A stretch of DNA of 64,000 nt from the NCBI RefSeq assembly GCF_000473085.1, contig NZ_KI421496.1:1-64000 (forward strand). The letters are read 5' to 3'. Origin of the DNA: Azorhizobium doebereinerae UFLA1-100. Its GTDB lineage: Bacteria > Pseudomonadota > Alphaproteobacteria > Rhizobiales > Xanthobacteraceae. This document shows, piece by piece, positions 46,790 through 55,376 of this stretch. Positions within the stretch are counted from its first letter, which is position 1, and each line of letters opens with the position of its first letter. The translations under genes were made by a program, and so were the position numbers. The notes beneath the pieces are model-generated. The model saw only the letters and a list, made by a program, of their open reading frames with translations, was not told the DNA's origin and searched no databases.

Positions 46790-48118
46790 ATGAACCGCCG
46801 GGCCCAGCCGCACTCGATCATGATCGACGGGTACAATCTGGGGCTCGAGAAGGGGACGGGCGTTGCAACTTACGCGCGCAACCTGAGCTACGCCTGCCGG
46901 GATCTCGGGCTGCGGACCGAAATCCTCTACGGTGCCCCGTTCGGCCCCGGCCGTTCCCATCTGCTGCGCGAAATCTCCTTCTTCGACCCGTTCCAGCCGC
47001 ACAGCACCTGGGACGGCGTGGTGCGGGACGCCCGGCGCCTGATTCCCCGGCCCTTCGGCGCGCACGCCTTCGAGGTGCCGGTGACCGGCAACGTCATCAT
47101 CGAATCCCAGCGCGCGCGGCTGCCGCATTTCGATCGTATCTGGAACGCATCCGACCTGTTCGGCACGGCCTCTACACAGTTCGCCCTTTCCAATGGGTTC
47201 ATGAGCGTGCGCGACCTGCCGCCGGTCGACATCATGCACTGGACCTATCCCCTGCCGCTCACGCTGCCGGGGGCGAAGAACATCTACACGCTGCATGACC
47301 TTGTGCCGCTGCGGCTGCCCTACACCACGCTCGACCACAAGGCGCGCTACCTGCGCCTGAACCAGAAGCTGGTGAAGACCGCCGACCACATCGTCACCGT
47401 GTCGGAAACCTCCCGACGGGACATCATCGAACTGCTGGACTGCCCGCCGGAGAAGGTGACCAACACCTATCAGGCGGCCGAGATTCCAGACAAATACCTC
47501 ACCCGCTCCGAAGACGACGTGCGCAACGACATCGAGGGCGCGTTCGGTCTGCCCTACAAGGGCTACTTCCTGTTCTTCGGCGCCATTGAGCCGAAGAAGA
47601 ACGTGGGGCGGCTGATCGAGGCCTATCTCGGCAGCCAGATCGAAGCCCCGCTTGTGCTGCTCGGCAATACGGCCTGGAAGGCGGAGCAGGAACTGCGGCT
47701 CATCAATGATGCCACGAATCAATATGTGGAGCAGGTGGGCACGCGCACCTTCACCCGCGAGCGGGTGCGCCGGCTCGACTATGCGCCCTTCTCCCTGCTG
47801 ACCAGCGTGATCCGTGGCGCCAAGGCCACCGTCTTCCCTTCGCTTTACGAGGGCTTCGGCCTGCCGATCCTGGAAAGCATGCTGCTGGGCACGCCGGTGA
47901 TCACCTCCGATCTCGGGGCCACCGCCGAGATCGCCGGCGGTGCGGCATTGCTGGTGGACCCCTACGACACCCGCAGCATCGCGCTGGCGCTGCGCGAACT
48001 GGACACTAACGAGACCCTGCGCGCGGACCTCGTGGCCCGCGGGCGGGTGCGGGCGGAGTTCTTCTCGACCGCCCGCTATGCCGAGCGGGTGAAGGCCTTG
48101 TACGAGCGGCTGGCGTAA
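46790..48118 (+). CDS. GT4 glycosyltransferase
   Basis: A 442-residue GT-B enzyme. It opens HSIMIDGYNLGLEKGTGVATYARNL, with the Gly-rich acceptor loop GTGVATY, and has MHWTYPLPLTLPG and TLHDLVPLRLPYTT in the N-terminal domain. The donor domain shows YFLFFGAIEPKKNVGRLIEAYL, APLVLLGNTAWK and the E-x7-E motif EGFGLPILESMLLG. All expected catalytic features are present. ATG 46790 starts at the conserved part; an in-frame reading from 46745 would add 15 residues. Nucleotide sugar and linkage cannot be read; GDP-D-rhamnose or GDP-mannose are the local candidates. Confidence 0.94.
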   Translation: MNRRAQPHSIMIDGYNLGLEKGTGVATYARNLSYACRDLGLRTEILYGAPFGPGRSHLLREISFFDPFQPHSTWDGVVRDARRLIPRPFGAHAFEVPVTGNVIIESQRARLPHFDRIWNASDLFGTASTQFALSNGFMSVRDLPPVDIMHWTYPLPLTLPGAKNIYTLHDLVPLRLPYTTLDHKARYLRLNQKLVKTADHIVTVSETSRRDIIELLDCPPEKVTNTYQAAEIPDKYLTRSEDDVRNDIEGAFGLPYKGYFLFFGAIEPKKNVGRLIEAYLGSQIEAPLVLLGNTAWKAEQELRLINDATNQYVEQVGTRTFTRERVRRLDYAPFSLLTSVIRGAKATVFPSLYEGFGLPILESMLLGTPVITSDLGATAEIAGGAALLVDPYDTRSIALALRELDTNETLRADLVARGRVRAEFFSTARYAERVKALYERLA

Positions 48119-48292
48119 GGGTGCCAGAGGGGCGGCGGCTTGCGCCGGGCGGGGCTGCAGCCTAAACGTGGCCCGGCTGTGGAGCGTCTGGGTCCAGATA
48201 CCGCAATCCGCGCGGCGCCATCTTACGAAGCGTTCGGCACCTGCCGGACCAGAGCTTGGCGAGGCCGTGCTCAGGCTGGAGAAATCTGAACG

Positions 48293-49309
48293 ATGGATGT
48301 GTCCGAGTTCGTCTCTCTCATTCAGTTGACGACCGACAAATCGCAGCCAAACATGAATGCGTTATCGCATCGCATCCGCAATCTCGATGCCATGGCGATG
48401 AACGTGAAATTCTTCGGCTATGAACTGGCCAAGACGCTCGCCGCGGCGCTGCCGGTGCGGACCGACCTTGCCCCGGCTCCGGTGGGCCTGACGTGCAAGC
48501 CCTCGACCCAGGCCGATCTCGAGAGCGATTGGGTCGCCTATTGGTGCGGCCAGCTCCAGGTTCCCGTGGTCTTTCACCGCAAGCTGTGGGAATTCGCCTA
48601 CCTACTTCAGGCGCTCTGGGAGCGTGGCCTGCTGGTGGAGGGCATGCGCGGCCTCGGCTTCGGCTGCGGGGTCGAGCCGGTCCCGAGTTATCTCGCTTCC
48701 AAGGGCATCGACGTCACGGTGACGGACCTTGCGCCCGAGGCGTCGGGCGATCTCGGCTGGTCCACCACCAACCAGCACACGGCGACCATTGAGCATGCCT
48801 TCCATCCGCACCTCGTGACACGGGAGGCGTTCGAGCGCCATGTGCGGCTCGCCTATGTGGATATGAACGCCATCCCGCCGGAGCTGGAGGGCTATGACTT
48901 CTGCTGGTCGATCTGCGCCCTGGAGCATCTGGGTTCCATCGCCCAGGGTCTCGATTTCATCGAGAATTCGCTGGCGACGCTGAAGCCGGGCGGGGTCGCC
49001 ATCCACACCACCGAGTTCAACTTCCTCAACGACGACGAGACCATCGACAACTGGCCGACCGTGCTGTTCCAGCGTGCCCATTTCGTCGCGCTGGCCGAGC
49101 GCCTGCGCGCGGCCGGGCACGAGGTCGCGGAACTGGACTTCGCTGTCGGCAGCAAGCCGCTCGACCGCTTCATCGACATCCCGCCCTGGGAGCATGACAT
49201 GGGCGATTATGCCCGGCAGCACTGGGGCGGCGACCACGTCCACATCAAGCTGAGCATCGACGGCTTTGTCAGCACCTGCTTCGGCCTGATCATCCGTAAG
49301 CGCGGCTGA
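48293..49309 (+). CDS. SAM-dependent class I methyltransferase
   Basis: A 338-residue protein. The SAM-binding part lies in the second half: MRGLGFGCGVEPVPSYLASKGIDVTVTDLAPEA is a motif I plus acidic beta-2 end, and FCWSICALEHLGSIAQGLDFIENSLATLKPGG gives motifs for the Methyltransf_11/12 fold. The first 95 residues are helical and unassigned. The likely role is terminal or side O-methylation of the polysaccharide, as methyl capping ends chain growth in ABC-exported D-rhamnose/mannose polymers; that is inference. The gene is convergent with the 352-residue protein gene and overlaps it by 20 bases. Confidence 0.88.
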   Translation: MDVSEFVSLIQLTTDKSQPNMNALSHRIRNLDAMAMNVKFFGYELAKTLAAALPVRTDLAPAPVGLTCKPSTQADLESDWVAYWCGQLQVPVVFHRKLWEFAYLLQALWERGLLVEGMRGLGFGCGVEPVPSYLASKGIDVTVTDLAPEASGDLGWSTTNQHTATIEHAFHPHLVTREAFERHVRLAYVDMNAIPPELEGYDFCWSICALEHLGSIAQGLDFIENSLATLKPGGVAIHTTEFNFLNDDETIDNWPTVLFQRAHFVALAERLRAAGHEVAELDFAVGSKPLDRFIDIPPWEHDMGDYARQHWGGDHVHIKLSIDGFVSTCFGLIIRKRG

Positions 49310-50348
49310 CGGACGCCTGCGGGGCGGCCCGCACCACGGCGGACTTCACATCGAGCACGCCTTCGATGGCGCCCTCGCGCATGATGATCCGCACCTGCAC
49401 CGGCTCGCGCGGATCATGGATGGGGAAGTGCGCCCGGACATGGAACCGGCCGGCGGCGGGAATGTCGAAGGATTCGAGCGCGACCACCTCGCCGTGAAAG
49501 ACGTCGATGTCGAACCGATTGCCGGACAGGTTCTCGCGCACTTCCATCTCCAGCCCCACTTCCCACTGGCCCACGGGCAGGTGCAGGAAGGGGCCGTAGC
49601 AAAGGCAGCGCGCGCCGCCCAGCATCTCGATGCTGTTCAGCAGGATCTCGTTCGGCTGGTCGCCGGCGATGAACATCTCCTGCGGCCACAGCAGGCGCTC
49701 CACCGCCCGCCCCGCCATCACCGCCTTTAACGGCGCGTTCACCGCCGTGATGATGCGCGCATCCGATTTCTCGACGCCGTCCAGCCCGCGCGATGCCGGG
49801 CGGGCGTGCGGCCAGCGGGCCATCAGAACGGTTTCCAGCGGCGTGTCGAGGGTGAAGTCGCCGGCAAGGCCGCCCTTGGCCAGCACCGCCTGCATCTGGG
49901 CGTCCGATGCGTCCATCTGGAACTGCAGCGCGATGGCGCGGAAGAATTCGCGCAGCGTCAGCTCGTATTCCCGCCGCAGCACCAGGGCGTTCTCGTTGGC
50001 GATGAGGTCGCCGATGGAGACGAGGCATTGATGCGTCAGGCGCAGCGCCCACGGCCACGCCATGCCCCGCTCGCGGACGATGTAGCCGGTGACGTCGTTG
50101 GCGTCCTCCAGGAAGATGACGGACGGGGCCTGGAGCTTGAGGAAGACGTCGACCAGCGCCCGTTCGGGACAGTCGGCGAAGAAGAAGACGTGCGGCTGCC
50201 GCCGCGCCGACCAGGCCTCCCGCAGTTGGGCCAGCTCTCCGGCGACGAGATAGTCCACGTCGCGCAGCAGTTCGTCGGTCAGCAGGCGCATCAGATAGAG
50301 CGCGCACTGCGTGTAGCCGGACGGAGGTCCGAAGGTGGTGATCAGCAT
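49290..50348 (-). CDS. Unrecognised protein with C-terminal GPY-type domain
   Basis: A 352-residue protein, last of the capsule export operon, 66 bases after kpsT. The first 240 residues (MLITTFGPPSGYTQCALYL, HVFFFADCPERALVDVFLKL, VLMARWPHARP) look like an alpha/beta enzyme but I do not recognise the family. The last 100 residues (LCYGPFLHLPVGQWEVGLEMEV to VLDVKSAVVRAAP) match the beta-rich domain seen in the 961-residue glycosyltransferase and the 130-residue protein. No signal peptide or membrane helix is seen. Its 3' end overlaps the convergent methyltransferase gene by 20 bases. A role in modification or export of the sugar chain is inferred only from position. Confidence 0.75.
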   Translation of the reverse strand: MLITTFGPPSGYTQCALYLMRLLTDELLRDVDYLVAGELAQLREAWSARRQPHVFFFADCPERALVDVFLKLQAPSVIFLEDANDVTGYIVRERGMAWPWALRLTHQCLVSIGDLIANENALVLRREYELTLREFFRAIALQFQMDASDAQMQAVLAKGGLAGDFTLDTPLETVLMARWPHARPASRGLDGVEKSDARIITAVNAPLKAVMAGRAVERLLWPQEMFIAGDQPNEILLNSIEMLGGARCLCYGPFLHLPVGQWEVGLEMEVRENLSGNRFDIDVFHGEVVALESFDIPAAGRFHVRAHFPIHDPREPVQVRIIMREGAIEGVLDVKSAVVRAAPQASVSRAYG

Positions 50349-50414
50349 GGCGGCCGGCCTGTGCCCGGAGGCGAGGCCGGAGCCATGCGGGGGGCCTGCG
50401 GGCCCACGCTGGGT

Positions 50415-51134
50415 CTAGAGCGTGTCATAGATCCGCAGCGCGAGTTCAAGGTCATCGAAGACCCGGCCGCGTCCGTTCTTGAGCACCAGGGCCTGGTTGC
50501 AATAGTCGCGGATGATGTGCAGGTCGTGGCTGACGAGGATCATCGCCCGGTCGCTGCGCTTCACGAACAGCTCTTCGTAGCATTTGCGCTGAAAGCGCTG
50601 GTCGCCGACCGAGATCATCTCGTCCACGAGGAAGCAGTCGAAGTCCACCGCCAGGATGAGGCCGAACATCAGGCGGCTGCGCATGCCGCTGGAATAGGTC
50701 TTCACCGGCAGGTTCAGCAGCCGCCCGAGCTCGGCGAAGTCGTCCACCCGTGCCACCGCGTCGTCAGGATCGACGCCATAGAGGCGGGCGATGAAACGGA
50801 TGTTGTCGAGCCCGCTCATGTTGGCGTCGAAGCCGCCGGCGAAGGCGATCGGCCAGGACATGGACATGCCACGGGTGATGGTGCCGCTGGTGGGCGGCTC
50901 CACGCCGCCGATCAGCTTGACCAGCGTGGACTTGCCCGCGCCGTTGCGCCCGAGCACGGCGATCTTCTCGCCGTGGTTGATCTCGAAGCTGATGCCGTCG
51001 AGCACCCGGCGGGCGCCGATGGGTGTGTGATACTCCTTCACCACGCGATCGAGCCGGATGCACGGCTCCGCCGCAGTGGCGCGCCGGGGCGGACGGGCCG
51101 GCCGGTCTCCGGTCTGCACCAGGAGATCCGTCAT
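50415..51134 (-). CDS. kpsT: Capsular polysaccharide ABC exporter, ATP-binding protein
   Basis: The 239-residue ATPase that powers polysaccharide export across the inner membrane with the KpsM permease. Walker A LGRNGAGKST (61-70), signature YSSGMRSRL (147-155), Walker B CFLVDEMISVGD (167-178) and switch His in SHDLH (203) are all present. The short form without a C-terminal carbohydrate-binding domain, the SSGMRxR signature and VDExxxVGD are characteristic of KpsT/RkpS rather than Wzt. ATG 51134 overlaps the upstream TGA as ATGA, so translation is coupled to the second KpsE-like gene. A longer in-frame reading to 51188 lies inside that gene and is rejected. Confidence 0.95.
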   Translation of the reverse strand: MTDLLVQTGDRPARPPRRATAAEPCIRLDRVVKEYHTPIGARRVLDGISFEINHGEKIAVLGRNGAGKSTLVKLIGGVEPPTSGTITRGMSMSWPIAFAGGFDANMSGLDNIRFIARLYGVDPDDAVARVDDFAELGRLLNLPVKTYSSGMRSRLMFGLILAVDFDCFLVDEMISVGDQRFQRKCYEELFVKRSDRAMILVSHDLHIIRDYCNQALVLKNGRGRVFDDLELALRIYDTL

Positions 51135-52390
51135 GCCTGATGCTCCAGCGTGTTGATGATCAGGCTGCGGACGATCCAGTAGATGCACAGCGCCAGGAAG
51201 GCCACGACGATGATGCCCAGCAGGCGCTTGGGCTGGAGCGCTTGGTCCGGCAGGTTCGGGTCGGTGATGGTCTGCAGGTAGATGCGCTGCGACTGGGCTT
51301 CCTGCCGGGCATTCTCCAGGGCGGCCGAGGTGGCGGCGAGCGCCTTGGCGGCCAGCTCGCGCTCCACCACCAGCAGTTCGTAGCCCTGCAGCTTGCTGGC
51401 GATGGAATTGGCTCCGCCGACCACGTTCTTCTGCTGCTTCTGCATCTCCGCCCGGTAGGCGGCGATGCGTTCACGCAGGGGGGCGTTGGCCGGGCTCTCC
51501 GGGGCCATGGCCATCTGCTGCGATAGCGTCGCCTCCAGGCGGGCGATCTCCGTCGCCATCTTGCCCAGCATGGCAAGCGATTGGCTGGATTCCTTCTCCG
51601 GATCGACCACCAGCTGCGTGTTGCGGTAGTCGGCGAGGCGGGTCTCCACGTCCAGGAGGCGGGCCTGGGCCTCCTTGACCATGGTTTCGGAGAATTTCAC
51701 CGCGTCCGCGTTGGAGCGCACGTTGAGGCGGTTGACGAAGGTCTCGGCCGTCTTCAGCAGGGCATTGGCGAGGGCGGTGGCATCCTCGGGCCGATAGGCC
51801 CGCACCACCAGGGTGGAGATGCCGCTCGAACCGTCCGTCGTCACGTCCACCATCCGGCGGTAGGCGCGGTAGAACTGCTCCTCGTTCTGCTTGTCGAGAA
51901 AGCCCGGATAGCGGCTGAAGAGGTCGGCCTCCGAGCGGTCCATGATCTCCCGCAGGCCGGCGGTCTTGGCGAGCGCCGCGGCGGCATCACGCGAGAGCAT
52001 GTATTCGGCGACGGCGTAGGTCTCGTCCGCCGCCCGCGACATGCTCTCGCTTTGCAGCATCATGGACAGGTTGGAGCCGCCGTTCCGGACCGAGGAGCGC
52101 ACCAGGAATTTCGCTTCCGAGATGAAGATGTCCGCCGCGATCAGGCCGAAATAGAGGATGGCCAGGACTACCGGCAGCGCGACGAGCCCGAGGAACAGTC
52201 CGTAGCGCCGCCAGACGGAGTCCGGACGGGGGCTCGGGCTCGGGCCCTCGTCCGGAGGGGCGATGCCGGGCTCGGGGACGATGGGGATGAGCTCGATCCG
52301 GCGCATGGCCGGCAGCGCCGCCATGCCGGGCTCCGGCGCATCCTCCGCGCCGCGGCTGACGCTCTCGCGGTCGGTGACGGAATGGCTCAT
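51131..52390 (-). CDS. kpsE: KpsE-like capsule export membrane protein, second copy
   Basis: A 419-residue polysaccharide co-polymerase/membrane-fusion type protein. A Pro-rich cytoplasmic N terminus of about 60 residues is followed by TM1 (64-84, YGLFLGLVALPVVLAILYFGL), a long periplasmic part with ISEAKFLVRSSV and a coiled coil (SSQSLAMLGKMATEIARLEA), and a C-terminal TM (391-410). DPNLPDQALQPKRL before TM2 is the conserved Pro-rich motif of the KpsE/BexC/CtrB family. It links the ABC exporter to the outer-membrane channel. It overlaps kpsM by ATGA upstream and kpsT by ATGA downstream. A longer open frame into kpsM is not coding. Confidence 0.92.
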   Translation of the reverse strand: MSHSVTDRESVSRGAEDAPEPGMAALPAMRRIELIPIVPEPGIAPPDEGPSPSPRPDSVWRRYGLFLGLVALPVVLAILYFGLIAADIFISEAKFLVRSSVRNGGSNLSMMLQSESMSRAADETYAVAEYMLSRDAAAALAKTAGLREIMDRSEADLFSRYPGFLDKQNEEQFYRAYRRMVDVTTDGSSGISTLVVRAYRPEDATALANALLKTAETFVNRLNVRSNADAVKFSETMVKEAQARLLDVETRLADYRNTQLVVDPEKESSQSLAMLGKMATEIARLEATLSQQMAMAPESPANAPLRERIAAYRAEMQKQQKNVVGGANSIASKLQGYELLVVERELAAKALAATSAALENARQEAQSQRIYLQTITDPNLPDQALQPKRLLGIIVVAFLALCIYWIVRSLIINTLEHQA

Positions 52391-53226
52391 GACACGTGCA
52401 CGTGCTTCTGGGCCGTGCGCACCATGGCGAGGCCGGCGGCGGTGGTGATCGTACAGACGAGCAGCATGTAACCGATGTCGAACTTGGCCTCGACGGATGG
52501 GCCGAACAGGCCGCCGCGGAACATCTCGAACGGGTGCACCAGCGGCGACCAGGCGAGGACCTTCTGCGCCTTCTCCGGCAGCCAGCTCAGCATGTAGAAG
52601 GCGCCGGTCGCGGGAATGGTGATGTACATGAGCGGGCCGACGAAGCGGCTCACCGCCTCGCTGAGCTCCGACAGCCCGGCGAGGAACATGCCGAAGCCGA
52701 AGGCGAGCCAGGTGATGAGCGCCCAGCCGCCGATGAGCAGCAGCGGGTCGTGGATCGCGGGAACGGCACCCCACATATAGAAGGGAATGTAAGCGATGGT
52801 GAAGGCCGCGAGGCCGCCCAGGCTTTCCAGGATGACGTGGCCGCCGAGGATATCGATCATCCGCACGTTGCGATGGAACATCAGCCCGGCATTGTGGGTC
52901 ATTGCGTGGCCCATGTGGCCGATGATGTGCCGCCACAGGGTCAGCATGGTGTAGCCGGTGAGCACGAACGGGATGAGGCCGACGCCATGGCCGTGGTCCA
53001 TGCCGCCGACCGACCACATCAGCATCACGCCGCAGGTCATCAGCAGCGGCTCGCCCATCAGCCAGAAGAAGCCGAGGTTCTCGTGCCCGAACCGCACCAG
53101 CGCGTCGCGCAGCATCAGCGCGGTGATGACCCGGCGCTGGACGTTCAGGGCCTGCAGGAAGGAGCGCCTCTGGCCGGCGGAGGAGGGCAGTTCGGCGAAG
53201 CGGAGCGCGCGCGCGATCAGGTTCAT
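52387..53226 (-). CDS. kpsM: Capsular polysaccharide ABC exporter, ABC-2 permease
   Basis: A 279-residue inner-membrane protein of the ABC-2 type with about six helices (LGFFWLMGEPLLMTCGVMLMW, GLIPFVLTGYTMLTLWRHII, LESLGGLAAFTIAYIPFYMWG, and others). The cytoplasmic N-terminal segment with FGHENLGFFWLMGEPL and the C-terminal LAWSPLVHPFEMFRGGLFG are typical of KpsM/BexB/CtrC. With KpsT it moves the finished, lipid-linked chain to the periplasm. It is coupled by 4-base overlaps to both KpsE-like genes, giving kpsE-kpsM-kpsE-kpsT in order of transcription. Confidence 0.94.
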   Translation of the reverse strand: MNLIARALRFAELPSSAGQRRSFLQALNVQRRVITALMLRDALVRFGHENLGFFWLMGEPLLMTCGVMLMWSVGGMDHGHGVGLIPFVLTGYTMLTLWRHIIGHMGHAMTHNAGLMFHRNVRMIDILGGHVILESLGGLAAFTIAYIPFYMWGAVPAIHDPLLLIGGWALITWLAFGFGMFLAGLSELSEAVSRFVGPLMYITIPATGAFYMLSWLPEKAQKVLAWSPLVHPFEMFRGGLFGPSVEAKFDIGYMLLVCTITTAAGLAMVRTAQKHVHVS

Positions 53227-54428
53227 TGCGAGTGCTCCCCGTAGCCGATGGAGACGATCCAGATCACCGCGAAGATGGCGAAGCCGAACACCAGCACGGT
53301 CATGATGGAGCGCAGGCGCCGGGGCTCGGTGGATTCGTCCGGCAGGTTGGGAGCCACCACCTCCTCCACATAGATGTGCTGGCGCCTGGCTTCCTGGCGG
53401 GCGACGTCGAGGGCGTTCATGGCCGAGGCGAGGCTCTTGTCGGCGAGGTCGCGGCGCAGGGCGAGCTGCTCGTAGGTGGCGATCTTGCTGGCGAGTGAAT
53501 CGTCGCCGCCGGCCATCTTGGCCCGTTCCGCGCGCACCCTCTCCTCCAGCGCCGCGATCTTGGCGCGCTGGTTGGGAATGGCCGGGCTGTTGGGCGAGGA
53601 GGTCTGCATCTCCTTCAGCTCGGCGAGGGCGTAGGACAGGTCGGTGGTCAGGTTGCCGATGGTCTCGATGAGCGAGAAGGTGGACTTGGAAGGATCGACG
53701 ATCACTTCCTTGTTGCGAAACTGGGTAAGGGCCGACTGCGCCTGGATCACCGTGTCCATGGCAAGGCCGACTTCGCGTTGGGCCGCGCCCATGGCGTCGC
53801 GCTGCGCCCGCTCGTTCATCTTGTTGACCATGCCCTCGGCGAGCCGCAGCAGCGTCTTGGAGAGCTCGAGCGAATCTTCCGGCCGGAAGGTCACCACGTC
53901 GAGCTCGATGATGCCCTTGGTGCTGTCCTCGCCCACGGTCACGTGGTTGCTGAAATAATCGTAGAGCGATTCATTGGTGTCGCGGCGCCAGACATAGGGA
54001 TAGCTCGACCACCAGTCGGCTTCCGGCCGCTGGAAGATGGCCTTCACGTCGATGCGGGCGTCGATCACCCCTTGCAGAGCGTCGCGGGATTCGAGGTATT
54101 TCTGGATCACATTGGCGTCGTCCACCGTCTTGGCGATGCCGAAGGTGCGGAACAGCATGTCGAGCCCGGTGGCCCGCTGGGTCGAGACGCTGCGGACGAT
54201 GAACTTCACTTCCGAGACATAGCGCGGGGCCGCCAGCAGCCCGTAGAACAGCGTGGCGAGCACGGTCGGCACCACCACCAGCACGACAAAGCAGATGCGG
54301 GTGACGTTCTTGCGGAACTGGAGGGCAGCGATATAGGCCTCCGCCGCGCGGCCGAGCCCCTGCGGCGGCTTGGCGCCGGACAGAAGATTGCTCACGATCG
54401 CCGGCAAGGATCGGTCTGTTACGCTCAT
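53223..54428 (-). CDS. kpsE: KpsE-like capsule export membrane protein, first copy
   Basis: A 401-residue protein of the KpsE/RkpU family. TM1 is about 43-64 (TRICFVVLVVVPTVLATLFYGLL), then APRYVSEVKFIVRSVS, periplasmic coiled-coil parts (AALEERVRAERAKMAGGDDSL), the conserved motif APNLPDESTEPRRL, and a C-terminal TM (SIMTVLVFGFAIFAVIWIVSI). It differs from the second copy by a more conventional N terminus and about 30% or so of visible identity, so they are old paralogues. The gene starts the export part of the operon, 148 bases after the SDR gene, and its stop overlaps kpsM by ATGA. No KpsD-type outer-membrane partner is in the window. Confidence 0.93.
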   Translation of the reverse strand: MSVTDRSLPAIVSNLLSGAKPPQGLGRAAEAYIAALQFRKNVTRICFVVLVVVPTVLATLFYGLLAAPRYVSEVKFIVRSVSTQRATGLDMLFRTFGIAKTVDDANVIQKYLESRDALQGVIDARIDVKAIFQRPEADWWSSYPYVWRRDTNESLYDYFSNHVTVGEDSTKGIIELDVVTFRPEDSLELSKTLLRLAEGMVNKMNERAQRDAMGAAQREVGLAMDTVIQAQSALTQFRNKEVIVDPSKSTFSLIETIGNLTTDLSYALAELKEMQTSSPNSPAIPNQRAKIAALEERVRAERAKMAGGDDSLASKIATYEQLALRRDLADKSLASAMNALDVARQEARRQHIYVEEVVAPNLPDESTEPRRLRSIMTVLVFGFAIFAVIWIVSIGYGEHSQ

Positions 54429-54576
54429 CCCTCAGCCTGTCTCCACCGGCCGCCTGTAGCCGGACCAACCTAGCAGATTGCCTCACCGCCCGCACCCGGA
54501 CCCGCCGCAGCCGCGATCCCACGAGATTGAAGCAATCTTGAGGTGGAAAGCTTTCCGCTTCGGAAATCGGCGGCTC

Positions 54577-55347
54577 TCATCCGCCCACATGGAAGCGCAG
54601 TCCCCGCATGCCGAGGCGCCGGATCGCGGCCGGCACCAGCAGGGAGAGGCGGGAGCTCCAGTAGAGCGGGAAGGGAAAGCCGGAGATGGCGCGGTCCCGC
54701 TCCAGCGCCTTGAGGATGCGCACGGCCGCCGCCGCCGCCGGGATCTCGCCCGGGCGGTGGCCGAGATGCTGGGCGCTCATGCCGCTGGTCACATAGCCCG
54801 GGCAGGCGACGCAGACCCGGATGCCTTCGTCCCTCAGCGCCTCGCGCAGGGCCACGCCGTAGGACAGAAGCCCCGCCTTCGCCGCCGAATAAGCCGGGGC
54901 GTCCGGCAGGGGCGCGAAGGCGGCGAGCGAGGCGATGAGCAGCAGCCGGCCCCGCCGCCGCTCCCGCATGCCGGGCAGCACCATATGCACCGCCGCGATG
55001 GAGGACAGCAGATTGGTGTCGAGCACCCGGTGGGCGGCATCGCCATCCTCCACCGCCTGCCCCTGCCGGCGGCCGTCGAGAATGCCGGCGTTGGAGATGA
55101 ACAGGTCGATCGGCCCCTCGGCCTCGATGGACGCGAGGACATCCTGGAGCACCGTCCGGTCGCGGATGTCGACCACGTGCGGCGTGCAGTCGGCCCCTGC
55201 CGCCCGGCAGGCGGCCGCCACCGACGCGAGGCGCTCGCCGTTGCGGCCGATGAGGGCGAGGCGGTGGCCTTCGCGCGCCAGCTGCTCGGCGAGCGCTGCG
55301 CCGATGCCGCTGGAGGCTCCGGTGATGACGGTGAAGCCGGCACGCAT
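54577..55347 (-). CDS. rkpH: Short-chain dehydrogenase, RkpH-like
   Basis: A 256-residue classical SDR. NADP-binding motif TGASSGIG (9-16), NAG (86-88), catalytic Ser140 and Tyr153-x3-Lys157 (AYSAAKAGL) are all present; Arg in GRNGERL after beta-2 favours NADPH. The SxSAAKAG and CPGYVTSGMS parts and C-terminal basic helix resemble 3-ketosphinganine-reductase-type enzymes. In Sinorhizobium the rkpG-rkpH pair follows the rkpA polyketide/fatty acid synthase in the K-antigen locus, and the same order is seen here. The natural reading is that it reduces the 3-keto product of the oxoamine synthase; the gene begins 29 bases after that gene's stop. Confidence 0.87.
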   Translation of the reverse strand: MRAGFTVITGASSGIGAALAEQLAREGHRLALIGRNGERLASVAAACRAAGADCTPHVVDIRDRTVLQDVLASIEAEGPIDLFISNAGILDGRRQGQAVEDGDAAHRVLDTNLLSSIAAVHMVLPGMRERRRGRLLLIASLAAFAPLPDAPAYSAAKAGLLSYGVALREALRDEGIRVCVACPGYVTSGMSAQHLGHRPGEIPAAAAAVRILKALERDRAISGFPFPLYWSSRLSLLVPAAIRRLGMRGLRFHVGG

Positions 55348-55376
55348 GGCGATGTCCTCCGGACGGCGGCGGGACG

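Noticed and set aside
50415-51134. O-antigen exporter ATPase Wzt
   Set aside because: The protein lacks the C-terminal carbohydrate-binding domain of Wzt, and the neighbouring KpsE-like proteins indicate the capsule type of exporter.
51131-53017. A 628-codon reading of the second KpsE-like gene
   Set aside because: Its first 209 codons lie in another frame of kpsM and are Arg/His-rich; the KpsE homology and ATGA overlap support the start at 52390.
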